Positions 1 to 8,976 are shown, counted from the first letter of the stretch. The stretch: DNA of 64,000 nucleotides from Legionella parisiensis (GCF_001467945.1 NZ_LNYQ01000013.1:1525404-1589403); one strand, 5' to 3'. Translations and numbers: made by a program. Notes: generated by a model from the letters alone, not told the origin.

Positions 1-1
1 T

Positions 2-655
2 CAGATCTGGTTAACTTTAGTACCTAAACTTTTTGAGGATTATCAGCTGATATTGGTAGATTTACCTGGATTTGGCCACAGTCCAGTCATGGATTGGGAA
101 TCTTTTAAAGAACTCTTAGTAGAGCACTTACCTGATCGATTTGCTATAATCGGTTGGTCTATGGGTGGGTTATATGCTATGCGTCTGGCAGTAGAGGAAC
201 CTGGTAGAGTAGATTACCTTGTTAACATAACTTCATCGCCGCGATTTTTAAACTCTGATCTGTGGCCAGGTGTTTCTCATGATGTTTTTAAAAAGTTTTA
301 TAAAAATCTATTAGAAGAACCTCATGCAACGCTAAAAGAATTTTTGGTGCTTAATGGATTGTCCCGTAATGATAATCAGTTTCATCTGCCTGATAAGCTT
401 CCATCGCAAGAAGGTTTGGAATTAGGTCTTAAAATTTTAGAAACCTGGGATTTACGTGAGAAATTAAAACAGTTTGATAAACCTTCGTGTTTTATCTTTG
501 GTAGGCTTGATCCCATCGTTCCGATTAAAACGATGAATTTCATGAAACTATCATATCCTGATTTTCATTATGTATTATTCAAACGAGCCGCACATATGCC
601 ATTTTTATCTCATATGGATTTATTTATTGAAGAACTACGAGGATTCATTAAATGA
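2..655 (+). CDS. bioH: Pimeloyl-ACP methyl ester carboxylesterase BioH (5' end outside window)
   Basis: Alpha/beta hydrolase that in the biotin pathway hydrolyses the methyl ester of pimeloyl-ACP so that BioF can use it. The frame is open from base 2, so the N-terminus lies outside the window; about 217 residues are visible against a usual length near 240-256. The nucleophile elbow GWSMGG lies at about nt 152-169, the acid is probably in GRLDP near nt 508-522, and the catalytic His is in AAHMPF near nt 587-604. It overlaps bioD by 4 nt, which is the strongest argument for BioH rather than a generic hydrolase. Upstream biotin genes are presumably just off the left edge. Confidence 0.88.
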   Translation, partial: QIWLTLVPKLFEDYQLILVDLPGFGHSPVMDWESFKELLVEHLPDRFAIIGWSMGGLYAMRLAVEEPGRVDYLVNITSSPRFLNSDLWPGVSHDVFKKFYKNLLEEPHATLKEFLVLNGLSRNDNQFHLPDKLPSQEGLELGLKILETWDLREKLKQFDKPSCFIFGRLDPIVPIKTMNFMKLSYPDFHYVLFKRAAHMPFLSHMDLFIEELRGFIK

Positions 656-1287
656 AGCGTTTTTTTATCACGGGAACTGATACTGATTGCGGTAAAACCT
701 ATATAACATCGTGCTTAATAAATTATTTTTCTTCAGCAGTTGCCATTAAACCGGTAGCAAGTGGATGCATGGAAATAGAAAATAAGCTGGTTAGCAGTGA
801 TGCACAAAACTTGCAAAAAAATAATATCAGTCTGGATGTAATAAATCCTTGGCGATTTAAGCTGCCTGTATCACCCCATATTGCTGCACATCGCGAAGGG
901 GTCTGTTTATCTGTTTGCGAAATTGCAGATTATTGCCTTAATTTGCAATTAGATGGGATAGAAAAATTGTTTATTGAGGGTGCTGGAGGATTAATGGTAC
1001 CCTTAAATAACCATGAAACCTGGATTGATTTTCTGCAGATTACCAAGATACCTGTTATTCTAGTTGTTGGGATGAAATTAGGCTGTATTAATCATGCCTT
1101 ACTGACAGAAACTGCTTTGCGAACAAATAATATTCAGTGTGTGGGATGGATTGCCAATTGTATTGATCCAAATATGCAAGAGTTATCAGCTAATATTGCT
1201 ACATTAAGTCAGAAGCTTACTTCTCCTCTTTTGGCAAAAGTACCATTTGCAAGCGACCTTTCAGCGATTGATTTTTTCTTTGACTAA
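652..1287 (+). CDS. bioD: ATP-dependent dethiobiotin synthetase BioD
   Basis: Cytoplasmic enzyme that closes the ureido ring of 7,8-diaminopelargonate with CO2 and ATP to give dethiobiotin, the step before BioB. The N-terminus carries the BioD P-loop GTDTDCGKT at residues 8-16, and [11 protein letters not shown] near residues 108-118 is the second conserved BioD motif. At 211 residues it is close to the family norm (about 220-230). Start ATG overlaps the bioH stop (ATGA), indicating translational coupling. It appears to be the last gene of the biotin operon, because the next gene has its own 90-nt spacer and unrelated function. Confidence 0.95.
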   Translation: MKRFFITGTDTDCGKTYITSCLINYFSSAVAIKPVASGCMEIENKLVSSDAQNLQKNNISLDVINPWRFKLPVSPHIAAHREGVCLSVCEIADYCLNLQLDGIEKLFIEGAGGLMVPLNNHETWIDFLQITKIPVILVVGMKLGCINHALLTETALRTNNIQCVGWIANCIDPNMQELSANIATLSQKLTSPLLAKVPFASDLSAIDFFFD

Positions 1288-1378
1288 GCATTAATATTGG
1301 CTATTATCTTATCACTTGTTGTTTAAGTAACTCTATTGTATTTTAAAGAAGAATTCATTTAATGTAAGGGAAAAACAA

Positions 1379-1642
1379 ATGTTTACACGAGATAAGTTGA
1401 TGCAATCAGTAATGACTGCTTTTTTTGTTCTTGTTGCAACAGGAAGTTCAGCAGCAGACAATGATACTACTGCCACAACTGAAAAATGTTACGGAATTTC
1501 TAAAAAAGGCATGAATGACTGTGCTACGGCTACTGCTTCATGCGCGTCTTCTGCTACTAAGGACAAACAAAAAGACGCCTTTATTTTGTTACCTAAAGGA
1601 TTATGTGATCGGATTGTTGGTGGTAGTCTCAAACCTGAATAA
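1379..1642 (+). CDS. Small secreted DUF2282/BufA1-like (bufferin-type) cysteine protein
   Basis: An 87-residue precursor with an N-terminal signal peptide (hydrophobic stretch residues about 11-25, cleavage likely after SSA). The mature part has four cysteines, C37, C48, C55 and C76, in the DUF2282-like arrangement: EKCYG, then NDC, then SC, then a KDAF..LPKGLC..IVGG ending. That family includes BufA1 bufferins, ribosomal peptide metallophores whose central cysteines are modified by a DUF692 (MNIO) enzyme with a DUF2063 partner. No such partners are adjacent; instead yceI-b561-yceI follow. A good ribosome site (AAGGGA, 1367-1372) precedes the ATG. Family membership is from memory of the pattern; maturation and metal binding are inference. 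Confidence 0.75.
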   Translation: MFTRDKLMQSVMTAFFVLVATGSSAADNDTTATTEKCYGISKKGMNDCATATASCASSATKDKQKDAFILLPKGLCDRIVGGSLKPE

Positions 1643-1694
1643 AAATTTAAAATAACCTTTTTGTAAACTGATTTTAAAAATAAGGAAATTAATC

Positions 1695-2318
1695 ATGAAG
1701 CAAATTCTAGGAAACTGGGTTTCGTCATTACTTATCGCAATTAGTTTTTCTGCTCCAGCATGCGCTGCGCCTGAAACATACATTTTGGATAAAAATCATA
1801 CTTATGTATTATGGAGTGCTGACCACTTGGGTTTTTCAACTCAATTTGGCAAATGGTATGCAACGGGACAGTTGGTTCTTGACAAAGATAATCCAAGTCA
1901 AAGTAAAGTCAATGCGACAATTGATGTTAGAGATATGATTACGGGTATTCCCGAACTGGATAAACATCTAAAAAGTAAATTGTTTTTTAATGCTGAGCGT
2001 TATCCCACAGCAACTTTTGTTAGCAATAAAGTAACTCCACAGGGCGATAATAAAGCAACAGTTGATGGTATTTTAACCTTGCGCGGAGTAAGTAAGCCAG
2101 TAGTGTTGCAGGTTACCTTGAATAAAGTGGGAATGAATCTAATTAGTAATAAAATGTCAATCGGTTTTACAGCCACAGGTTCTATAAATCGTTCCGATTT
2201 CGGAATCAATGCATTCTTACCTTCAATAAGCGATAAAGTAAATATTTCTATCGGAGCTGAAGCTTATCTTGATCAGAATAAAAAACAAGATAAAGAACAG
2301 GGACAAGGTAAAAAATAG
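1695..2318 (+). CDS. YceI-family periplasmic lipid-binding protein (first copy)
   Basis: A 207-residue exported protein: signal peptide of about 25 residues ending CAAPE, then a YceI beta-barrel starting YILDKNHTYVLWSADHLG and containing the family features DVRDM, LKSKLFFNAERYPTATF, and DGILTLRGVSKPVVL. YceI-like lipocalins bind long isoprenoid chains such as polyprenyl quinones in the periplasm. The C-terminus ends in a lysine/glutamine-rich tail (about residues 194-207) that is not part of the barrel. Only 8 nt separate it from the cytochrome b561 gene, matching the yceJ-yceI pairing known in E. coli and suggesting a periplasmic quinone/electron or detoxification function. Confidence 0.93.
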   Translation: MKQILGNWVSSLLIAISFSAPACAAPETYILDKNHTYVLWSADHLGFSTQFGKWYATGQLVLDKDNPSQSKVNATIDVRDMITGIPELDKHLKSKLFFNAERYPTATFVSNKVTPQGDNKATVDGILTLRGVSKPVVLQVTLNKVGMNLISNKMSIGFTATGSINRSDFGINAFLPSISDKVNISIGAEAYLDQNKKQDKEQGQGKK

Positions 2319-2326
2319 GATATTTT

Positions 2327-2860
2327 ATGCAAATCAAAAATAGTTCATCCCATTTTGGTATTGTTACTATAATACTTCATTGGATAATTGCTTTATTAAT
2401 TATTGGATTGTTGATTCTTGGTTTGTATATGGTGTCTTTACCATGGAATACAGAGCGACTGAAATTCTATGGATGGCATAAAGAGTATGGTTTTTTAGTT
2501 CTTTTTTTGGCGATCTTTAGAATTATTTGGCGACTAAGCAATGAACAACCTGAATTGGCATTACCTTGGCTGGAAAAAATTGCTGCACGTAGTATGCACT
2601 GGGCATTTTACGTGTTTATGTTTGCAATGCCAATTACAGGCTGGTTAATTACTTCTGCTGCAGGTTTGCCTGCTTCATTTTTTGGCTTATTCACTTTACC
2701 TAATCTTATAGCTCCTGACGAAAGTAATAGAGTTTTATTTGAATGGGTCCATGAATGGTTAGGTTATGCACTGATTGCTGCAATATGTCTTCATACAGGC
2801 GCTGCTTTAAAGCATCATTTTATAAACAAGGATGATATATTAAGGAGAATGTTTCCATGA
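2327..2860 (+). CDS. Cytochrome b561 family membrane protein
   Basis: A 177-residue protein with four predicted membrane segments (about residues 13-35, 50-67, 90-110, 145-165). Histidines placed for b-type haem ligation are visible: HW near residue 18, HKEYG near 50, MHWAFY near 90, and HEWLG/HTG towards the C-terminus. Proteins of this CybB/YceJ family pass electrons between quinol and periplasmic acceptors. It sits between two yceI genes and overlaps the second by 4 nt (ATGA), so the three are one transcription unit. The substrate is not visible from sequence. Confidence 0.93.
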   Translation: MQIKNSSSHFGIVTIILHWIIALLIIGLLILGLYMVSLPWNTERLKFYGWHKEYGFLVLFLAIFRIIWRLSNEQPELALPWLEKIAARSMHWAFYVFMFAMPITGWLITSAAGLPASFFGLFTLPNLIAPDESNRVLFEWVHEWLGYALIAAICLHTGAALKHHFINKDDILRRMFP

Positions 2861-3417
2861 AAATAATTAAGATCTTTTTCTTTCTATTTTTCTTGAATAG
2901 TGTTTATGCGGCTTCTTTACCTGAATGGACACTAGTTCCAAATGAAAGCAGTATAATCTTTACAGCAACACAAAATAATGCTCCTGTTTCGGGGTCTTTT
3001 AAAGAATTTACTGCAACAATAGCTGCAGATCCCGAACATTATCAAGACAGTACAGTTGACGTAGTAGTGAATATCAACTCACTTACTACTTCCTATGCAG
3101 AAATAAGTTCAATATTACTTGGCCCTGACTGGTTTAATGCTAAGGAATTCCCAAAAGCTGAGTTTAAGTCGTCTAAATTCAGTAAAAAGGATGATAAAAA
3201 TTATGAGGCCGCTGGAACACTAACTATAAAAAATAAATCAGTTCCCGTAACACTTACCTTTACTGCAATAGAGTCACCTAAAAATCATTTGGTTGTTGAA
3301 GGAAAAACCACAGTAAAACGGTTAGACTTTGGTATTGGGCAAGGTGATTGGTCGAGTACAAGTGAAATAAAGGATGAAGTTACTATAAATTTTAAAGCAG
3401 TTGCCACACGAAAGTAA
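2857..3417 (+). CDS. YceI-family periplasmic protein (second copy)
   Basis: A 186-residue exported protein with a signal peptide (residues 1-18, cleavage near VYA). It carries the YceI pattern: WTLVPNESSIIFTATQNN at the start, NAKEFPKAEFKSSKF in the middle, AAGTLTIKNKSVPVTLTF, and KRLDFGIGQGDW near the end. The last element (FGIGQGDW) is typical of one YceI subgroup and is absent from the first copy, so the pair are distinct paralogues rather than a recent duplication. Start overlaps the b561 stop by 4 nt. It is the last gene before a strong hairpin at 3441-3471. Confidence 0.93.
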   Translation: MKIIKIFFFLFFLNSVYAASLPEWTLVPNESSIIFTATQNNAPVSGSFKEFTATIAADPEHYQDSTVDVVVNINSLTTSYAEISSILLGPDWFNAKEFPKAEFKSSKFSKKDDKNYEAAGTLTIKNKSVPVTLTFTAIESPKNHLVVEGKTTVKRLDFGIGQGDWSSTSEIKDEVTINFKAVATRK

Positions 3418-3440
3418 TAATGTGTTTAATGTAGGGCAAT

Positions 3441-3471
3441 TATAGCCTGGTGTTTTTTAGCCCAGGCTATA
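3441..3471. terminator. Hairpin between convergent genes
   Basis: Arms TATAGCCTGG (3441-3450) and CCAGGCTATA (3462-3471) are perfectly complementary around a T-rich loop and lie between the stops of the yceI operon (+) and the Spy-like gene (-). The position suggests a bidirectional terminator; a clean T-run is not present on the + side, so termination strength is uncertain. Confidence 0.6.
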
Positions 3472-3504
3472 AAAAGTAATCACAGAAAAATAGACAAGTC
3501 GAAT

Positions 3505-3933
3505 TTAGTTATGGTCTAGAAACCATTTTTCTTTTAATTCGAGAAATTTAGCTTTTTGCCTATCGTTTAAAAGTGCAAACATTTGATGCTGTATTATTAT
3601 TCTCGTTTTTAACATAGAGCCTTTTATCCTATTTACTTTTTCTACTAAAGCATCAAGTTTTGTTTCATCAATTTTCTCAGCTTTTAGTAAGGAATTTATT
3701 TGATTGCGTAGTAATCTAAGTTGAGCATAGTTTTCTTTGAGAGAAGACCTGGCTTTTTCTCGATATGCTTTAAGTTTGGCTTTTTGATCCGCATTAAGAT
3801 TGAGTTCTTGTGCTAACCTATCAAATCGACGATGGGGGTTACATTGTTTTGAATCTCCAATACATGCAAAGCTTGGTTGACCCAAGAGCAGTCCCAATAC
3901 GATTATTGATAACAAGATGAATTTTTTATTCAT
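3505..3933 (-). CDS. Spy/CpxP-like periplasmic protein
   Basis: A 142-residue protein when started at MNKKF, which gives a proper signal peptide (cleavage near SFA, mature protein starting with CIGDSKQC); an ATG five codons upstream would add charged residues. The mature part is almost entirely helical with the LTxxQ-type elements seen in Spy/CpxP: LNLNADQKAKLKAYRE and a C-terminal LLNDRQKAKFLELKEKW. Such proteins act as periplasmic stress chaperones or sensors, often with metal stress. Two cysteines near the mature N-terminus are unusual for Spy. A second similar protein is at 51484-51924. Confidence 0.75.
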   Translation of the reverse strand: MNKKFILLSIIVLGLLLGQPSFACIGDSKQCNPHRRFDRLAQELNLNADQKAKLKAYREKARSSLKENYAQLRLLRNQINSLLKAEKIDETKLDALVEKVNRIKGSMLKTRIIIQHQMFALLNDRQKAKFLELKEKWFLDHN

Positions 3934-4062
3934 TATCCATTCCCCCATGTTCCTGCCAATTATTTTTGCTCTGCTAATGCTCTAATGGAGTATAGTCTAT
4001 AGAGTTAATAAATACAGAACTTAGCTACTTTTTATCTTATCAATTTGAAAATCAAAAAAATC

Positions 4063-5673
4063 TTAAGATTGCTCTATATGAGAAGGCAGATCTAATTTTA
4101 TTTTTTTATTTTTTGCAAGATTAAAAATTATCGCTTCATGGCAGAGATTTCTGAGATCTCCGATTAATTTTTGTGTATATACATCGTGATGATGGATGCT
4201 AAGTAAGATCTTTTTAAATTGGAGAATATTAAATTCATTTTTTTGATTAAAACAACTTAATATAAGTTCAAGATCGTCTGTAAGTGTATATTTTTCCTCA
4301 CTAGAAAAAGATCGATAAGGAATTTTTGTCATTTTTTGGATATATGTTTCCACATCATTTTTTATTGTGCAAAAAGAAAGAGGCAGGCTTATCGCGAGTT
4401 CTTTTTGACGTGTAGCCAGCAATTTTGTCCGCGAGGCCTGCAATTTTTTTCCAGACTCCAACCATGAAGAGTCATTTAATTCACCCTCATTAACACCAAG
4501 AAACTTGAGCATTCCCAAAACATTCTCATGTAAAGGAATCGAGTTTTGTGAGCGAAAAGCATGTTGCAACCCATAATGATTAAAAGAGATTGGCTGAATT
4601 TCTCTGATAAATTTATCAGTATCCACCACATAGCCATTGAATAATGCATTCGATATTTGTATTGGGCCTGTAGTGCATACCACGATTGATTTAAGATAAA
4701 GATCTCGTTCTTTTTTCATTAAATAAGCTAAAAACTTATCATCATTTTTTTCTAAAATACGTTTAATAAAAGAATATTCTTTGCTAAAAAAAAGATATTT
4801 CACCAGGTTTAGCTGAGTATGAAGGTCTTTTCTCAATCTCTTTATTACCTCATCATGACTTTCTTGAGGAGTGATTTTGTTAAAATTTAAAAATTTGTTT
4901 TTATCTTTCATTACTTCAATAATATATGCTCTAATTTTTAAGGAGGAGCCTGATGTATCCGGTGGAATAATTTCTTTGGATTTTGCTATATAAAGAGATT
5001 CAGAACGATTTTTCATAAATTTTAGAAGATGACGATTTATAAAGCTGTCTTCATTTAATTCAGTTTCCGTTCGTTCAATAAAATCGGTATCATAATGAGT
5101 TAATCTGGCGATAAGTCCGCATTGCACCCGTTCGATCTCTTTTTGCGCAGCGCTTGCGTCTATTATCGCCACAAAATCATTATTTGCCAGTATGAATTCC
5201 TTCTTACCCATTTTTAAACTGCCAATGTTTAGTAACATAGGCATTTCAGTTGTAATTAATTTGGGAAGAGCAGATGTATCAATCGGAAAATCAAAGTCTG
5301 TATAAGTACCTTTTTTAAATATCGGTGATAGCCATCTTAAAATATCACTTGCAACAGCCAAGTTTCCGCCCGTTTTTAAATTGTTAATTTCTTCTTTATA
5401 AAAATTATATAATTTTCTTTCGTTATCTGATTCAAGTGATGCATCAATTGTATGGGCATCAATTGAAATAATTTGATGTTCTTTACAAAATTCATGAAGC
5501 GCATTTACAGAGGTCGGTGTAATTAATTTAGAATCATATATCAAATGAATCGTATCGTTAGGATTTTTCTCCCGCATTTCAATAAGACGAATTTGATTTT
5601 CCAAATTCATAAATACATTTGGGTTATTGCTTAACCAGATTTTTACATGTAAGTTAGGATTATATTGATACAT
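4063..5673 (-). CDS. TcdA/TcdB-like DXD glycosyltransferase, probable secreted effector
   Basis: A 536-residue soluble protein. Residues 11-19 read KIWLSNNPN, residues 102-114 read GGNLAVASDILRW, and residues 122-130 read GTYTDFDFP with DFD at 126-128. This order (W near the N-terminus, an A/S-SDILR helix, then a metal-binding DXD) matches glycosyltransferases of the large clostridial toxin type and the sugar-binding DXD family used by several Legionella effectors. No signal peptide or membrane segment is seen. The C-terminal 350 residues are not recognised. Host-targeted glycosylation is inference; the sugar and target are unknown. Confidence 0.7.
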   Translation of the reverse strand: MYQYNPNLHVKIWLSNNPNVFMNLENQIRLIEMREKNPNDTIHLIYDSKLITPTSVNALHEFCKEHQIISIDAHTIDASLESDNERKLYNFYKEEINNLKTGGNLAVASDILRWLSPIFKKGTYTDFDFPIDTSALPKLITTEMPMLLNIGSLKMGKKEFILANNDFVAIIDASAAQKEIERVQCGLIARLTHYDTDFIERTETELNEDSFINRHLLKFMKNRSESLYIAKSKEIIPPDTSGSSLKIRAYIIEVMKDKNKFLNFNKITPQESHDEVIKRLRKDLHTQLNLVKYLFFSKEYSFIKRILEKNDDKFLAYLMKKERDLYLKSIVVCTTGPIQISNALFNGYVVDTDKFIREIQPISFNHYGLQHAFRSQNSIPLHENVLGMLKFLGVNEGELNDSSWLESGKKLQASRTKLLATRQKELAISLPLSFCTIKNDVETYIQKMTKIPYRSFSSEEKYTLTDDLELILSCFNQKNEFNILQFKKILLSIHHHDVYTQKLIGDLRNLCHEAIIFNLAKNKKIKLDLPSHIEQS

Positions 5674-5806
5674 TTTTTTCTTTATTTTGGTTTCAATAAA
5701 TTACCGCACATAAAAAGCCAGTTTTTGTAGACTCCTACAAATTAATCGGGAGTCCTTAAAAAAAGCTTAGCACAATATAAAAAAAATGATTTGGAGTTAA
5801 ATTCGA

Positions 5807-5835
5807 TTGATGAATTTCGCCAAACATGGTATAAA
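5807..5835 (+). promoter_or_regulatory. rpsB promoter (sigma-70 type, GC-rich discriminator)
   Basis: A -35 TTGATG (5807-5812) and a -10 TATAAA (5830-5835) are separated by exactly 17 bp. The bases after the -10 are GGTCGCGC, a GC-rich discriminator of the kind that makes rRNA and ribosomal-protein promoters sensitive to ppGpp/DksA. Transcription would start near 5842. Confidence 0.75.
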
Positions 5836-5841
5836 GGTCGC

Positions 5842-5932
5842 GCTTTAAATACACACACGTTTCGACACATACGAATGGGTCCCTGGAGGGTTTCGTATGG
5901 GAAGCGTGGAGGACTAACCCTGGAGATAAATA
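5842..5932 (+). ncRNA. rpsB 5' leader, S2-type autoregulatory structure
   Basis: The leader folds into two nested helices: an outer stem CACGTTTC (5856-5863) with GAAGCGTG (5901-5908), and an inner stem ATACGAA (5869-5875) with TTCGTAT (5892-5898) capped by a GGGTCCCTGGAGGG loop. The rpsB ribosome site GGAG is at 5922-5925. This matches the layout of the conserved gammaproteobacterial rpsB leader through which S2 represses its own operon. Pairings were found by eye; binding of S2 here is inferred from the known family. Confidence 0.7.
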
Positions 5933-6697
5933 ATGAATATAAGTATGCGTGAATTACTCGAAGCAGGTGCTCATTTTGGACACAGAACACGTTTCTGGAA
6001 TCCTGAAATGGGTGAGTATATTTTTGGATCTCGTAACAAAATCCATATTATCAACCTTGAAAAGACAATGGTGATGCTGAGCGACGTAGTGAATTATGTT
6101 GGTAGATTAGCATCAAACAAAGCAAAAATTCTATTTGTAGGTACCAAAAGGGCAGCACAAGACAGTATTCGTGAACATGCGAGACGTTGTGGTATGCCTT
6201 ACGTTGATCATCGTTGGTTAGGTGGTATGTTGACCAACTATAAAACAGTGCGTCAGTCTATTTTTCGTTTAAAAGAGTTGAAAGAAATGCAAGAAAAGGG
6301 ACTGTTTAACGGAATGATCAAAAAAGAAGCACTAATGCTGACACGTGAACTAGAGAAACTAGAAAGAGGTTTAGGGGGTATCGAAAACATGGGCGGCTTG
6401 CCTGATGCTCTGTTTGTTGTTGATGTTGGCTTTGAGCACATTGCTGTTGAAGAAGCTCATCGGTTAAAGATTCCTGTTATTGGTGTTGTTGATACCAACA
6501 ATAGCCCAAGAAACATTGATTACATTATTCCTGGCAATGATGACTCTATGAGAGCAGTTGATATTTATGTCCGTTGTATTGCTGATGCAATTTTAGATGC
6601 CAAAGGCAGTAACACAGTTGGAGTAGGCTCTTCATCTGATGCTGAATTTGTAGAAGTGGTTGAACAAACTAGTGATGCAGAAAAAGCCGGGGAATAA
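5933..6697 (+). CDS. rpsB: 30S ribosomal protein S2
   Basis: Small-subunit protein S2 (uS2), 254 residues. The N-terminus [20 protein letters not shown] and the block [14 protein letters not shown] are diagnostic, as is [31 protein letters not shown] and the PGNDDSMRA region. The C-terminal tail is acidic and variable, as usual. It heads the conserved rpsB-tsf-pyrH-frr cluster, with its own promoter and leader. Confidence 0.99.
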   Translation: MNISMRELLEAGAHFGHRTRFWNPEMGEYIFGSRNKIHIINLEKTMVMLSDVVNYVGRLASNKAKILFVGTKRAAQDSIREHARRCGMPYVDHRWLGGMLTNYKTVRQSIFRLKELKEMQEKGLFNGMIKKEALMLTRELEKLERGLGGIENMGGLPDALFVVDVGFEHIAVEEAHRLKIPVIGVVDTNNSPRNIDYIIPGNDDSMRAVDIYVRCIADAILDAKGSNTVGVGSSSDAEFVEVVEQTSDAEKAGE

Positions 6698-6714
6698 TTA
6701 AAATTTAAAATACA

Positions 6715-6755
6715 GGGGGCCCAGGTGTTTGAACACCTTAATTTGCCCCCTTTTT
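6715..6755 (+). terminator. rpsB/tsf intercistronic attenuator hairpin
   Basis: GGGGGC-type arm (6715-6720) pairs with GCCCCC (6745-6750) and encloses an inner hairpin AGGTGT/ACACCT (6723-6728, 6733-6738); five T follow (6751-6755). It looks like an intrinsic terminator, but tsf starts 18 nt later with no obvious new promoter, so partial read-through is expected, as described for the rpsB-tsf spacer of E. coli. Confidence 0.75.
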
Positions 6756-6773
6756 GCTATACGGAGAAATGAA

Positions 6774-7652
6774 ATGTCGATTAGTGCAAGTTTAGTCATG
6801 CAGTTACGTGAGCGTACCGGTGCGGGCATGATGGAATGTAAAAAGTTTCTAATAGCAACCAATGGTGATATAGAGGCTGCAATCATTGAAATGCGTAAAG
6901 CAGGACAGGCAAAAGCGGATAAAAAAGCAGATCGTGTTGCTGCTGAGGGTGTAATTATCATTGCACGTTCTATCGATGGACACAGTGCGGTGATGCTTGA
7001 AATTAATAGCGAAACAGATTTTGTTGCGCGTGATGAAAACTTTACTAACTTTGCTAATAAAGCTGCAGAAGCTGCATTAAACAGCTCGGCTACCACAATT
7101 GACGCGTTGTCTGCTATTACTCTTTCTTCTGGAAGTACTGTAGAGCAGGCACGCCAGGAATTAGTGGCGAAAATTGGTGAAAATATTAAATTAAGACGCC
7201 TGGAGCGCATGCATTGTGATACTGGAGTAATCGGTTGCTACTTACATGGCTCACGAATTGGCGTTATGGTTGCGCTTAAAACCGGTGATGAAGAGCTTGC
7301 CAAAGACATCGCAATGCATATTGCTGCAAGTAAACCGATCGTAGTAAGCAAAGATCAAGTATCTGCAGAAGCAATTGAAAATGAGCGTGAAATTTTTACT
7401 GCTCAGGCAAAAGAAAGTGGTAAGCCACAAGAAATTATCGATAAGATGATTGAGGGCCGGATCAATAAATTTATTGATGAAGTCAGCTTATTGGGTCAAC
7501 CATTTGTCAAAAATCCTGATATCAAAGTGGGACAGCTTTTAAAGGAAAAGAATACTGAGGTTCTGTCTTTTATCCGTTACGAAGTTGGTGAAGGAATAGA
7601 AAAAAAAGAAGATAACTTTGTTGAAGAAGTGATGGCTCAGGTTCGTACATGA
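6774..7652 (+). CDS. tsf: Translation elongation factor Ts
   Basis: Nucleotide-exchange factor that releases GDP from EF-Tu. The start at MSISASL (6774) is chosen because it follows a GGAG at 6762-6765 and gives the normal EF-Ts N-terminus; an earlier in-frame codon would extend through the attenuator. The product is 292 residues. The signature [16 protein letters not shown] lies at residues 11-26, followed by [17 protein letters not shown] and [15 protein letters not shown], both diagnostic. The coiled-coil region with [11 protein letters not shown] is present. It overlaps pyrH by 4 nt. Confidence 0.98.
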   Translation: MSISASLVMQLRERTGAGMMECKKFLIATNGDIEAAIIEMRKAGQAKADKKADRVAAEGVIIIARSIDGHSAVMLEINSETDFVARDENFTNFANKAAEAALNSSATTIDALSAITLSSGSTVEQARQELVAKIGENIKLRRLERMHCDTGVIGCYLHGSRIGVMVALKTGDEELAKDIAMHIAASKPIVVSKDQVSAEAIENEREIFTAQAKESGKPQEIIDKMIEGRINKFIDEVSLLGQPFVKNPDIKVGQLLKEKNTEVLSFIRYEVGEGIEKKEDNFVEEVMAQVRT

Positions 7653-8386
7653 TGAATGAAAGTCACCCATTAAAATATAAACGTATTTTATTAAAGTATA
7701 GTGGCGAAGCCCTTATGGGCAAATCACAATTTGGTATTGATCCTTCGGTCTTGGATACATTGGCTAAGGATATCGCCGAATTAATCAAGATGGGCGTTGA
7801 GGTTGGCCTCGTTTTAGGTGGTGGTAATTTATTTCGTGGTAAGGCACTTTCTCAAGCAGGAGTAGGGCGTGTAACTGGTGACCATATGGGTATGCTGGCT
7901 ACAGTGATGAATGCTTTAGCGGTACGAGATGCTCTGGAGCGTATTGATATGCCTGCACGTATTATGTCAGCCATTCCTATGCTTGGTGTAGTTGACCCTT
8001 ATCATCGACGTAAAGCAATTACACACTTGCGAACCGGACAGGTTGTAATTTTTGCAGCAGGAACGGGAAATCCTTTTTTCACTACTGATACGGCTGCTTG
8101 TTTAAGAGCTATTGAAATAGGTGCTGATGTAGTTTTAAAAGCAACTAAAGTTGATGGTGTTTACTCGGAAGATCCCTTTAAAAATCCTAATGCCAAACGT
8201 TATGATTATTTGACTTATATTGAGGTTTTAACTCAAGGCCTGGAAGTGATGGACTCAACTGCAATATGTCTTTGTCAAGATCAGGGTATGCCTTTGCAGG
8301 TTTTTGATATGACGGCACCTAATGCATTGAGAAGAATTGTATCTGGAGAACGCGTAGGAACTATAGTCGGAGCTAATCATGATTAA
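7649..8386 (+). CDS. pyrH: UMP kinase
   Basis: Bacterial UMP kinase of the amino-acid kinase fold, phosphorylating UMP to UDP in pyrimidine nucleotide synthesis. 245 residues, standard length. Visible motifs: [15 protein letters not shown] near the N-terminus (usually LKLSGEAL, so Tyr replaces Leu), [24 protein letters not shown], and [17 protein letters not shown], all characteristic. Two overlapping ATGs are possible (7649 or 7652); the first overlaps the tsf stop. The stop overlaps frr by 8 nt. Confidence 0.98.
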   Translation: MMNESHPLKYKRILLKYSGEALMGKSQFGIDPSVLDTLAKDIAELIKMGVEVGLVLGGGNLFRGKALSQAGVGRVTGDHMGMLATVMNALAVRDALERIDMPARIMSAIPMLGVVDPYHRRKAITHLRTGQVVIFAAGTGNPFFTTDTAACLRAIEIGADVVLKATKVDGVYSEDPFKNPNAKRYDYLTYIEVLTQGLEVMDSTAICLCQDQGMPLQVFDMTAPNALRRIVSGERVGTIVGANHD

Positions 8387-8936
8387 TGAGATTAAGCAAG
8401 ATTCAGAAAAGCGAATGAAAAAAAGCGTTGAATCATTACAGACGGATCTAACAAAAATTCGTACAGGAAGAGCAAATGTTGGTTTGCTGGATCATGTGCA
8501 AGTTGATTATTATGGAACCATGACTCCATTAAATCAAGTTGCTAATGTTACTGCCAGTGACTCGCGAACAATATTAGTAACTCCTTGGGAAAAATCGCTG
8601 GTATCAGCTATAGAAAAGGCAATTTTGAATTCTGATTTGGGTTTGAATCCTGCTACAGCAGGTACTGCAATTCGCGTCCCTATGCCTCCATTAACTGAAG
8701 AACGGAGAAAGGAACTAATCAAAGTTGTCCGTAACGAAGGCGAACAAGGAAAGGTTTCTATTCGTAATATTAGAAGGGATGCTAATAATCAGTTAAAAGA
8801 ACTGGTTAAAGATAAGACTATTTCAGAAGATGATGAGCGTAGAGCAACAGAGGTCATTCAAAAATTGACTGATAAATACATCCTGGAAATAGATGCATTA
8901 TTAGCCGAAAAAGAAAAAGACTTAATGGAAATTTAA
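8379..8936 (+). CDS. frr: Ribosome recycling factor
   Basis: 185-residue RRF, the exact family length; with EF-G it splits post-termination ribosomes. Diagnostic pieces: [23 protein letters not shown] near residues 25-47, [17 protein letters not shown], and [27 protein letters not shown]. The start overlaps pyrH by 8 nt. It ends the rpsB-tsf-pyrH-frr unit; the next gene is unrelated and a hairpin follows, so uppS is not downstream here as in many relatives. Confidence 0.99.
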   Translation: MINEIKQDSEKRMKKSVESLQTDLTKIRTGRANVGLLDHVQVDYYGTMTPLNQVANVTASDSRTILVTPWEKSLVSAIEKAILNSDLGLNPATAGTAIRVPMPPLTEERRKELIKVVRNEGEQGKVSIRNIRRDANNQLKELVKDKTISEDDERRATEVIQKLTDKYILEIDALLAEKEKDLMEI

Positions 8937-8941
8937 GTCAA

Positions 8942-8976
8942 ATTGTTGCTTGAAGCAAATGGCCTCAAGCAACAAT
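8942..8976 (+). terminator. Hairpin after frr
   Basis: Perfect 12-bp arms, ATTGTTGCTTGA (8942-8953) and TCAAGCAACAAT (8965-8976), six bases after the frr stop. No T-run follows, so it may stabilise the 3' end or be a weak terminator. Confidence 0.55.
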
